DNA from: Ectobacillus polymachus
GTDB taxonomy: Bacteria; Bacillota; Bacilli; Bacillales; Bacillaceae_G
Reading direction: 5' to 3'
Length of the DNA stretch: 64,000 nt
NCBI RefSeq assembly: GCF_048159605.1
Contig: NZ_JBLREB010000002.1
Span: 310,001-374,000, forward strand
Part shown: piece by piece, positions 1 through 8,009 of the stretch
Position numbering within the stretch: the stretch's first letter is position 1
Layout: the number at the start of each line of letters is the position of its first letter
The notes under the pieces: generated by a model
Seen by the model: the letters and a program-made list of their open reading frames with translations, nothing else
Databases searched by the model: none
What the model was told of the DNA's origin: nothing
Program-made: the position numbers and the translations under genes

Positions 1-2
1 AA

Positions 3-509
3 TTAGTAATTGGTCACATTGGAAGAATTACTGCAGCTAAAAATCATGAATTTTTAATTGAAATATTTTATGAACTTCACAGATTGAGAAAAAATACAAA
101 ACTATTAATAGTTGGTGATGGTGAATTACGCCCATTAGTCGAGAATAAAATTAAAGATTTGGATTTAGAAGATAGTGTTATAATAACTGGAATGAGAACA
201 GATGTTGTAGATATATTACAAGCAATAGATATTATTGTTTTTCCTTCACTTTATGAGGGATTTCCAGTAGCGATGATTGAGGCCCAAGCAGCTGGGGTTC
301 CTTGTATTGTATCTAAAAATATTACAACACAAGTAAAAATTACTGAATTAGTTAATTTCTTGTCCCTACAAGAAAATGCAAGTATTTGGGCTACAAAAAT
401 ATTAGAATTAGAGAAAGTAAAAAGAATAAATAAATCTAAAGAGTTGATTGAAAAAGGATTTGATATATTTTCAACAATTAATCTACTGGAGAACTTATAT
501 GAAAACTAG
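3..509 (+). CDS. Glycosyltransferase family 4 (GT-B), C-terminal part, cut by window start
   Basis: The reading frame is open from base 3, so the gene begins left of the window. The visible part has the features of the GT4 nucleotide-sugar binding half: a GRITAAKNHEF stretch near the left edge, LLIVGDGELR, and an EX7E motif (EGFPVAMIE, around base 254) followed by AAGVPCIVS. Such enzymes add a sugar from an activated donor to a lipid-linked acceptor at the inner face of the membrane. The gene overlaps the downstream polymerase gene by 11 bp, so the two are co-transcribed in a surface polysaccharide locus. The sugar specificity cannot be read. Confidence 0.85.
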   Translation, partial: LVIGHIGRITAAKNHEFLIEIFYELHRLRKNTKLLIVGDGELRPLVENKIKDLDLEDSVIITGMRTDVVDILQAIDIIVFPSLYEGFPVAMIEAQAAGVPCIVSKNITTQVKITELVNFLSLQENASIWATKILELEKVKRINKSKELIEKGFDIFSTINLLENLYEN

Positions 510-1902
510 TGATCAATGGCGAAGTGTATTAATTTTAACTTTTTATATGTTCTATTTAATTATAGTATTTTTTCTGTTATACACCTTCAATTCTATTGAA
601 TATGGCCTATGGCTTAATATATTCTTTTGGATTACATTGTCTCATATACTAATTACATTTTTTTCCCTACATTTTATTGGTATTAAAATATTTAGTATAT
701 CTAGTATGTTTTTAATATTTTCTTATTTATTTCATTTAGGACAAATTTTACTAAAGGGTATCGATAATAACTATAAATTCAAATTAGATGTTGCTATGGT
801 AATGGGATCAGATGTTTATAAAAAAGCAGTAATATTTAGCTTGTTAATAATATCATTAGTTGCCTTTGGGGTGATGCTTTCGAATCTAAAAAAAGGATTT
901 AGTTATAATACACCCTTTGTTTCTAATTATGCTGAATCTAAGGTGGCTATAAGATTAGGTTGGATAATCTTTTCTTGTACATTTCCATTTGAAGTCTATT
1001 ATTCTGTTAAATCAATGATAATAGCATTTGAACAGGGTTATAATGGTGTATTTGATTTTCAAGCAAATGGGTTATTAAGTTTATATGCACGTTTTCACTT
1101 AGTTGGCATAGCCCTTTTAATAATGGGATACGGTAAGAAACTTAAAAAGTCATTAGTAGTGTTATTAATTTATAGCTCTTATTTAGTAATTACAATGTTT
1201 AGTGGTGGAAGGATGTATCAAATTGTTTCAATAGTAATACTAATGTATGTATTTATTAAATCTACAAATACAAGGGTAAATTTAAAGAAAACTATTTTTC
1301 TTAGTTTCTTAGCGTTTTTACTTGTTACTTTTCTTAATACTATGGCCGATATAAGAAGTATGGATTCACGTACTTTTGAGATTGTGAGTAATGCATTTTT
1401 CAAACACTTACATAATAATCCAATTTTTGGGGCATTAGATGAGTTTGGAGGTACAATATATACAGTATGTCTAACAATGTTAGCAGTACCAAATTCAATT
1501 GAATATTCGCATGGATTACAGTTTGTGACGAATTTTATGTCTATTTTTCCAAATATCAATGGTATTTTTACAAAAATCAACGCATCTTCCAACTACGTCC
1601 TACTTCTAAATGTACCCGCTATTGGTGGCTCTTATATTGGTGAACTTTATTATAGTTTTGAGTTTTTATCCTATTTAGCCGCAATAGTAATAGGGGTAAT
1701 TGTTGGAAAGGTATCGAATAAATTTGAGTATTATTTGTTGAGGGGAGAATTTTTAAAAGTATCATATTTTATTATACCGATATTTAGCTTGTTCATTATG
1801 ATTCGTGGAACAGCAAGTATATTGTACCGTAATACAATTTTATCTATATGTTTTCTATTTATTATATATACCTTTTTTATTAAAAAAAATAGTAGGTCAT
1901 AA
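499..1902 (+). CDS. Wzy-like oligosaccharide repeat-unit polymerase
   Basis: A protein of 467 aa, strongly hydrophobic, with about ten or more predicted membrane segments and a larger polar stretch in the second half. This is the architecture of O-antigen/capsule polymerases (Wzy), which join lipid-linked repeat units outside the membrane. The start at 499 is chosen over the longer frame beginning at 448 because a TGGAGA ribosome binding site lies at 487-492, and because a start there overlaps the glycosyltransferase only slightly. Wzy proteins are recognised by topology and context more than by motifs; the neighbouring flippase and glycosyltransferases support the call. Confidence 0.72.
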   Translation: MKTSDQWRSVLILTFYMFYLIIVFFLLYTFNSIEYGLWLNIFFWITLSHILITFFSLHFIGIKIFSISSMFLIFSYLFHLGQILLKGIDNNYKFKLDVAMVMGSDVYKKAVIFSLLIISLVAFGVMLSNLKKGFSYNTPFVSNYAESKVAIRLGWIIFSCTFPFEVYYSVKSMIIAFEQGYNGVFDFQANGLLSLYARFHLVGIALLIMGYGKKLKKSLVVLLIYSSYLVITMFSGGRMYQIVSIVILMYVFIKSTNTRVNLKKTIFLSFLAFLLVTFLNTMADIRSMDSRTFEIVSNAFFKHLHNNPIFGALDEFGGTIYTVCLTMLAVPNSIEYSHGLQFVTNFMSIFPNINGIFTKINASSNYVLLLNVPAIGGSYIGELYYSFEFLSYLAAIVIGVIVGKVSNKFEYYLLRGEFLKVSYFIIPIFSLFIMIRGTASILYRNTILSICFLFIIYTFFIKKNSRS

Positions 1903-1972
1903 GTCTATTTATTACAAATGGAAATAATTAATTGAAAACTTACTTTAGAAATAACTTGAAAGGTAGAATCAA

Positions 1973-2503
1973 ATGGATAAAAAATACAAAAGAATCTTTG
2001 GAAAAATTATTTACCATGTTCTTGCAAAACGATTGCCTTATTCAGATAGTAGATTTAATTTTGGAGCAAAAACATTGAGAAGACTCTGTGGGGGGTTAAT
2101 ACTAGAAAAATGCGGTGAAAATGTAAATATAGAAAAAGATGCCCAATTTGATTCTCAAATTACATTGGGGAATAATTCAGGAATAGGGATTAATGCAAGA
2201 ATAGGATCTAAAGTTTTTATAGGTAACAATGTTATGATGGGGCCAGAATGTATAGTTTACACCGCTAACCATTGTTTTGATCGAACGGACATACCCATGT
2301 GTGAGCAAGGGTTTATGGACATAAAACCTGTTAATATTGGTGATGATGTTTGGATAGGGGGAAGAGTAATTATTTTGCCTGGGGTGAGTATTGGAACTGG
2401 TGCAATAATCGGAGCAGGTTCAGTTGTAAGTAAAGATATCCCCCCCTATGCAATAGTAGCAGGAGTTCCTGCTAAAGTTAAAAAATATAGACTATCACAA
2501 TGA
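1973..2503 (+). CDS. Left-handed beta-helix O-acetyltransferase (WcaF/NodL type)
   Basis: 176 aa. From about residue 45 the protein is a run of hexapeptide repeats (for example GIGINARIGSKVFIGNNVMMG), then a loop with a His-containing motif (ANHCF, around residue 101) and a C-terminal repeat block ending VAGVPAKV. This layout is typical of acetyl-CoA dependent acetyltransferases acting on sugars. The likely job is O-acetylation of a sugar in the surface polymer made by the neighbouring genes. The ribosome binding site is weak (GAAAGGTAG about 10 bp upstream). Confidence 0.85.
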   Translation: MDKKYKRIFGKIIYHVLAKRLPYSDSRFNFGAKTLRRLCGGLILEKCGENVNIEKDAQFDSQITLGNNSGIGINARIGSKVFIGNNVMMGPECIVYTANHCFDRTDIPMCEQGFMDIKPVNIGDDVWIGGRVIILPGVSIGTGAIIGAGSVVSKDIPPYAIVAGVPAKVKKYRLSQ

Positions 2504-2557
2504 ATAGAGGGATTTCATAAAATTCCACTATTGAGAGGGTATAAAGGGTGATTTATT

Positions 2558-3622
2558 TTGGAATATTCAAATCTAGTTAGTATAATTATTCCAGTATATA
2601 ATGCTGAATTATATCTCGATAACTGTATAAGAAGTGTATTAGCACAAACATATAAAAATATTGAAGTAATATTAATAAACGATGGCTCAATTGATAAGAG
2701 TGCTGAAATTTGTGATAAATATGTAAATAAATATAAGAATGTAAAAGTAATACATCAAAAAAACTGTGGCCCCTCAATAGCAAGAAATATGGGAATTAGT
2801 GCTTCTAAAGGACAATACATCCAATTTGTTGATTCGGATGATAGTATTGAACCTAATATGACCGAAAAGTTAATAAACGCAATGAATAAGAAAAATAATT
2901 TGGTGATTTGTGGTATTAAGGTAATTAATTCCAAACTAGGAAATGTTATCGAAGAATTTAGTTCGCCAATTGATGGTATTTTTACATCTAAAGAATTTGT
3001 GGAAAATTTTGGTGATTTCTTAAAGAATGGTTTAATTAATTCCCCATGTAATAAATTGTATGATAAAAAAATAATAAAAAATAATAGCATCCAATTTAAT
3101 GAAAATCTAAATATGGGGGAAGATCTTTTATTTAATATTGAATACCTAAACGATTGCAATAACATAGCTATTATAAAAGATAAATTATATAACTATATTA
3201 AATTTAGTAATGAGAAATCTCTCACTGTTAGTTATAAACCTTCTTTTTTTGAAACTCAACAAATGCTATTTCAAAATATAAGAAATTTTTTACTGAGTAA
3301 GGAGAATTATTCAGGGAATAATAAACTATTTATTGAGAAGAATTATTCAGGGAATGTAGTAGGGTGTCTTGTTAATCTATTTCATAAAGATAGTGGATTA
3401 ACTAGAATAAATAAAAAAGAGCAAATAAAAAATATAGTGTTTGATGATAGTGTAAGGAGAAGCATTAAGTACTTCAAAAAAAATGGATTTCAACAAAGAA
3501 TAATTGGATTTTTAATAAAGTGTAAATCAATTAATGCAATATATATTTTTTTAATGATTAGAACTTTTATAAGAGATAAAATAAGGCCAATATTATCGAA
3601 TACCAAATATAATAACAATTAG
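2558..3622 (+). CDS. Family 2 glycosyltransferase (GT-A)
   Basis: 354 aa. The N-terminal 200 residues are a classic GT2 domain: VSIIIPVYNAELYLD at the start, QTYKNIEVILINDGS, and the metal-binding FVDSDDS at about residue 90. The C-terminal part is less conserved and basic. The start is TTG, with AGGGTG at 2545-2550 as ribosome binding site. It would transfer a sugar from a nucleotide donor to the growing lipid-linked repeat unit. The gene is very AT-rich, as are its neighbours, which is common for surface polysaccharide loci exchanged between strains. Confidence 0.88.
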   Translation: MEYSNLVSIIIPVYNAELYLDNCIRSVLAQTYKNIEVILINDGSIDKSAEICDKYVNKYKNVKVIHQKNCGPSIARNMGISASKGQYIQFVDSDDSIEPNMTEKLINAMNKKNNLVICGIKVINSKLGNVIEEFSSPIDGIFTSKEFVENFGDFLKNGLINSPCNKLYDKKIIKNNSIQFNENLNMGEDLLFNIEYLNDCNNIAIIKDKLYNYIKFSNEKSLTVSYKPSFFETQQMLFQNIRNFLLSKENYSGNNKLFIEKNYSGNVVGCLVNLFHKDSGLTRINKKEQIKNIVFDDSVRRSIKYFKKNGFQQRIIGFLIKCKSINAIYIFLMIRTFIRDKIRPILSNTKYNNN

Positions 3623-3659
3623 TTTTTTAAGCCCTCTATAAAAAATAGTTTATTGTTAT

Positions 3660-4085
3660 GAAGTTAGACTCAAAAGTAGACACAGTTTATTAAAAAATTA
3701 ACTAATCATAATGAGGTGTGTCTAAATGAACAAACAAGTATTTTATAAAGACTTAAAAGAAGTACAGCCTAATGCAGAACGATAGATATTTAAACGAGTC
3801 TTTAGCTGATTAATACATATAGCGGAATTATAAAAAGCCTAATTATCTTAGAAAGGTAAAGGATCAGCTTGGAATTAGAATGTCGGTGGGATTACTGAAC
3901 AGCAGAATTTCTATATCAAGTGAAAAAATTCAAAAATTATTTATCTTTGTCATAGCACAAACTAGACAACGACTGTTAATAAAAATATGAGTTCATAAGA
4001 TTTATTACCAAGACAAATTTGCATCCTTTTTAAAGTACTTTTCAAACAATTGTTTCGAAAGGTTACAGAGTGAAGATTCTTGTTA
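3660..4085 (+). other. Intergenic DNA with possible decayed insertion-sequence end
   Basis: No intact gene is visible between the GT2 and pyruvyltransferase genes. Around 3675-3725 there is an inverted pair TAGACACA / GTGTCTA followed by an ATG and a 19-codon frame ending at 3785. After that the sequence looks like a gene fragment broken by several stops. The arrangement (inverted end, short leader, start codon) resembles the end of an IS3-type element, but I cannot identify the family. Confidence 0.3.
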
Positions 4086-4107
4086 CTAATATACGAGGAA
4101 TGATAAA

Positions 4108-5193
4108 GTGAAACAGATAATGATATATGCATATACAAATTTTAATTTTGGTGATGATTTATTTATAAAAATATTGTGTGAGAGGTATCCCAAAACAAAA
4201 TTTATTCTATATGCTCCACATGAATATAACCTTACTTTAAAGGAAATAAATAATATCAGTATTATTCCTAGTGATACTATTATTAATAGAGGAATAAATT
4301 TTTTGTTAAAAAGATTTAAAATTAACTATTCCATACAAGAACAAATATCTAAGAGTTGTGATGCAGGAGTTAATATTGGAGGATCTTTATTTATTCAAGG
4401 AGAAAATTGGGAAAGACGTATACAATATAATAAGAATTTGCGAATTAAAGATAAACCCTTTTATCTTTTAGGAGCTAATTTTGGCCCATATACAGATTTA
4501 CAATTTTATCAAGAATATAAAGAATTATTTAAAGGATATACTGATATATGTTTTAGAGAAAGATATTCCTATGAAATATTTAATGATTTAAGTAATGTTA
4601 GGATGGCTTCTGATATTATATTTCAATTAAAAAAGAAAAATATTAAGAATGAAGAAAGTACTATTGTAATATCTGTAATAAAACCATCGTTTAGGAAAAA
4701 TTTAAATGAATATGATGATATATACTATAAAAAGATTAAAGATATTACACTACATTTTATTGAAAGAGGCTACAAGGTAACTCTTATGTCATTTTGTGAA
4801 AATGAAGGTGATAAAGAAGCTGTTGATGCAATAATGAGTCTAATTCCAAAAGTAAATTTACATAAAGTAAACAGCCATCTTTATAAACTAAATATTGAAG
4901 AAACATTAAATGTTATAGCAAAATCCAGTTTTGTTATTGCAACAAGATTTCACTCTATGATTCTTGGTTGGGTATATAATAAACCAGTATACCCAATTGT
5001 TTATAGTAGCAAAATGACAAATGTCATGAAAGATGTTAGTTTTGATGGAAGCTATGTTGATATTAAGAATATGTATGCTTTGAAACCAGAAGAGGTTTTT
5101 GAATCTATGACAAGTAATTTAATAGATGTTTCCAAACAAGCTAAGAATGCTGAGAAACATTTTGAAATATTAGATAATTTTTTATTAAAATAG
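4108..5193 (+). CDS. Polysaccharide pyruvyltransferase family protein (CsaB-like)
   Basis: 361 aa, GTG start with GAGGA at 4095-4099 as ribosome binding site. The N-terminus (YAYTNFNFGDDLF) matches the 'nxGD' motif of the family, followed by VNIGGSLFIQG, a central LLGANFGPY block, CFRERYS, and a C-terminal ATRFHSMILG, which is the RxH segment typical of pyruvyl and related GT-B-like transferases. Family members transfer pyruvate from phosphoenolpyruvate to sugars as ketals. In Bacillus, CsaB pyruvylates a wall polymer to anchor S-layer proteins; in this cluster the substrate is more likely the locally made polysaccharide. Confidence 0.85.
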   Translation: MKQIMIYAYTNFNFGDDLFIKILCERYPKTKFILYAPHEYNLTLKEINNISIIPSDTIINRGINFLLKRFKINYSIQEQISKSCDAGVNIGGSLFIQGENWERRIQYNKNLRIKDKPFYLLGANFGPYTDLQFYQEYKELFKGYTDICFRERYSYEIFNDLSNVRMASDIIFQLKKKNIKNEESTIVISVIKPSFRKNLNEYDDIYYKKIKDITLHFIERGYKVTLMSFCENEGDKEAVDAIMSLIPKVNLHKVNSHLYKLNIEETLNVIAKSSFVIATRFHSMILGWVYNKPVYPIVYSSKMTNVMKDVSFDGSYVDIKNMYALKPEEVFESMTSNLIDVSKQAKNAEKHFEILDNFLLK

Positions 5194-5296
5194 CACTAAA
5201 GGTAATGTTAGATAGAATTAATTTAAGATACATTGTAGGAATTTAATTTTGATATATTAATTGTAAAGGCAAATAAAAATTGGAGTTAATTAGGGT

Positions 5297-6829
5297 ATGA
5301 AAATAGATCAACTAAAATTTGGAATATACTTATCGTATGCATCACTGTTAATTACTAACATCACAAACTTAATTTTGACCCCTTTTATTATCCGTAATTT
5401 AGGACAGTCAGAATATGGTTTATATATGCTTATAGGAGCGTTTATAGGCTATATTGCTGTACTTGATTTTGGATTAGGAAATACAACCGTTAGATTTGTA
5501 GCAAAGTATCGAGCAGAAAACAATAAAAAAGGGGAAGAAAATTTTTTATTTTCAACCTTAATAATATATTTAATTATTTCATTAATTGTTTTAATAGTAG
5601 GTACGATAATATTTTTTAATTTAGATTATATATTTAGTAGCTCGTTAACAAGTAAAGAAATTGATATAGCAAAAGTGATGTATATCATTTTGATTATTAA
5701 CCTTGCACTTACGTTACCTATGAATTTATTTACAGGAATTATAACGGCGTATGAAAGATTTGTTATACCTTATATACTTACTATAGTAAGAACTTTGTTA
5801 AGGGCTGCTATCATATTATTTTTGTTGTCATTAGGATATAAAGCAATAGCAATAGTTATAGTAGATTCTATTTTTAATATTTCTATTATGATAGTAAGTA
5901 TTTTTTATGTCTTAATAAGATTACGTGTTAAAATACGCTGTCATAGCTTAAATAAGTCGATTTATAAAGAAATTTTTTCATACTCCTTCTTAATTTTTAT
6001 TAGCGCTGTTGTAGATCAAATATATTGGAAAATTGGACATTTAGTATTAGGAGTTGTAGCTAGTACGAAAGAAGTAGCGATTTTTGCAATAGGAATGGTA
6101 TTTGGTCAATATTTTATTACTTTTTCAACTGCAATATCTGGAGTTTTTCTTCCTAAAATAACGAAAATGGTGGTCAAAAACGCCTCAAATGAAGAAATGA
6201 CAGACGTATTAATAAAAACAGGTCGTATCCAATCTTTAATAATTGGCTTTGTTTTAAGTGGATTTATATTGTTTGGAAGAACTTTTGTCATATTGTGGGC
6301 TGGTCCTAGTTATGAAATATCCTGGGTTATTGCATTAATAATTATGATTCCTCTTTCTATTGTTTTAACTCAAACCATTGGTATATCTATTTTACAAGCC
6401 AAAAATATGCATGGATTTAGAGCTGGCGCATATTTGGTCATAGCGATTGTTAATACCATTATTAGTATATATTTAGCTAAAATATATGGTGCAATCGGAG
6501 CTTCTATAGGAACAGCATTATCCTTAGTTTTTGGTAATGTTATAGCTATGAATATCTATTATCACGTTAAGGCAGGATTAAATATTCCAAGGTTTTATAA
6601 GGAACTATCTAAGGGCTTAGGAATATCTATGATTTGTTCAATAGGTCTTGGAGCGACATTGTTATTAATACAAAGTCATTCTTGGATAACCTTAATAATG
6701 CAATGTTTTGTATATAGCTTTATATATTTATTTTTCATGTGGACTTTAGGCATGAATAAATATGAAAAACAGTTGTTTTTAAATGAATTTGCTAAACTAA
6801 AAGCTATATTGTTAAGAACTAATATCTAG
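5297..6829 (+). CDS. Wzx-like polysaccharide flippase (MOP/MVF superfamily)
   Basis: 510 aa with about 12-14 hydrophobic segments spread over the whole length. The N-terminus (ITNLILTPFIIRNLGQSEYGLYMLIGAFIGY) and LDFGLGNTTVRFVAKYRA are characteristic of polysaccharide exporters of the MOP superfamily. It would flip the lipid-linked repeat unit across the membrane for the Wzy-like polymerase encoded at 499. It is the last gene of the visible cluster; about 1.2 kb of gene-free DNA follows. Confidence 0.88.
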   Translation: MKIDQLKFGIYLSYASLLITNITNLILTPFIIRNLGQSEYGLYMLIGAFIGYIAVLDFGLGNTTVRFVAKYRAENNKKGEENFLFSTLIIYLIISLIVLIVGTIIFFNLDYIFSSSLTSKEIDIAKVMYIILIINLALTLPMNLFTGIITAYERFVIPYILTIVRTLLRAAIILFLLSLGYKAIAIVIVDSIFNISIMIVSIFYVLIRLRVKIRCHSLNKSIYKEIFSYSFLIFISAVVDQIYWKIGHLVLGVVASTKEVAIFAIGMVFGQYFITFSTAISGVFLPKITKMVVKNASNEEMTDVLIKTGRIQSLIIGFVLSGFILFGRTFVILWAGPSYEISWVIALIIMIPLSIVLTQTIGISILQAKNMHGFRAGAYLVIAIVNTIISIYLAKIYGAIGASIGTALSLVFGNVIAMNIYYHVKAGLNIPRFYKELSKGLGISMICSIGLGATLLLIQSHSWITLIMQCFVYSFIYLFFMWTLGMNKYEKQLFLNEFAKLKAILLRTNI

Positions 6830-8009
6830 GCTATTAAGAATTTTATATCAGATTTCTTTGATGTTAGGTATATGTAAGTATTCCTATCTACTATGGTTTA
6901 TCAAGATAGTATCTATCTGAAAATAAACTGTAGTGTTGTTTTATTTAATAAGCGTAATTCCAGTCAAGCGGAGTATTTATCATTCAAATATAGCCGCCTT
7001 GATCAAGTAAATCCTTGATATAGAGTGAGAGGTTGATAGGATTGTTTACCAATGTGAAACACCTTGATGATTCGGCTTTTGAGCTAAATCATATCTCTAA
7101 AGGCTCCCCATATCAAGCCACACCAATTTATTCTAGTTTTAAAATTGGGAGTGGCTTAAAATGGCGGTTCTTATGAGCTATGGTGCAGAAGATGATGATT
7201 ACATAGAAATATGAGTATTCGTAAGACTGTATTAACAACTTGATATTAGAAATTTAATACAAATACCCTAGATCCCCAAGTAATTTATTAGACCTTCATC
7301 TACTATACGATAGAACCAAAATGGTAACAGATAGTAAAACAGCAAATAAACATTCTGCAATAATTAAGTACATAAAATGATTACTAAATACAAACTGGAG
7401 ACAGTAAAATTCACTATACAAACAAAAAAGACCGATTGAAGTGTTTGAAAAAGTATTTCAATCAGTCTCGTGAATTATTTGGAACATTGTGAAATTTAAT
7501 TTCTTATATAATACTATTAGAAAGAAATTAGTCTAGTCGTTAAAAATAATAGATTAATGATTTGTGATTTAGAAACAGGCATCTTATATCCCCTTTAAAA
7601 TCTCTTGCTAGAACAAGCTACAAATACTTTTTTAACATAATTAACAAAAATCTACTAAGATGTATTTGCAACTAACCCATATATGAAATGGCAGCATATT
7701 TATTAGTTTTATAATATGCTTACAGCTTTACAAGGAGCCTCTACGGCTGTAATTCATCTCAAAAGTAATAGCTAAAGCTCTTGTATGACGAACAAGTATA
7801 TTACAGCCGTCTCTCCGCATCAAGCTCAAACTATGGTATACAGAAAATATATTTCCAAAACAGCATTTTTTTTATTGCCACGAACACTACTAAGAGGGAG
7901 TCATAATCAAAATATTTTCATCTCCTATAGGAGGAATGAGAATTATTTATTGATACACACCTGGCTATTTATGTCTCTATATGATTCGTAGATACACATT
8001 AATTAATTA
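6830..8009. other. Gene-free AT-rich region after the polysaccharide cluster
   Basis: No convincing gene in about 1.2 kb. A short frame at 7028-7167 on the plus strand (ending KIGSGLKWRFL) may be gene debris. A hairpin (AGACCGATTGAA / TTTCAATCAGTCT, one mismatch, 7428-7465) lacks a clear T-run. An 11-bp perfect inverted repeat ACGGCTGTAAT at 7743-7753 recurs inverted at 7800-7810. A 68-codon frame at 7785-7991 has no ribosome binding site and is not called. Confidence 0.5.

Noticed and set aside
7785..7991. 68-codon plus-strand frame
   Set aside because: No ribosome binding site, no recognisable sequence, lies in a gene-free region.
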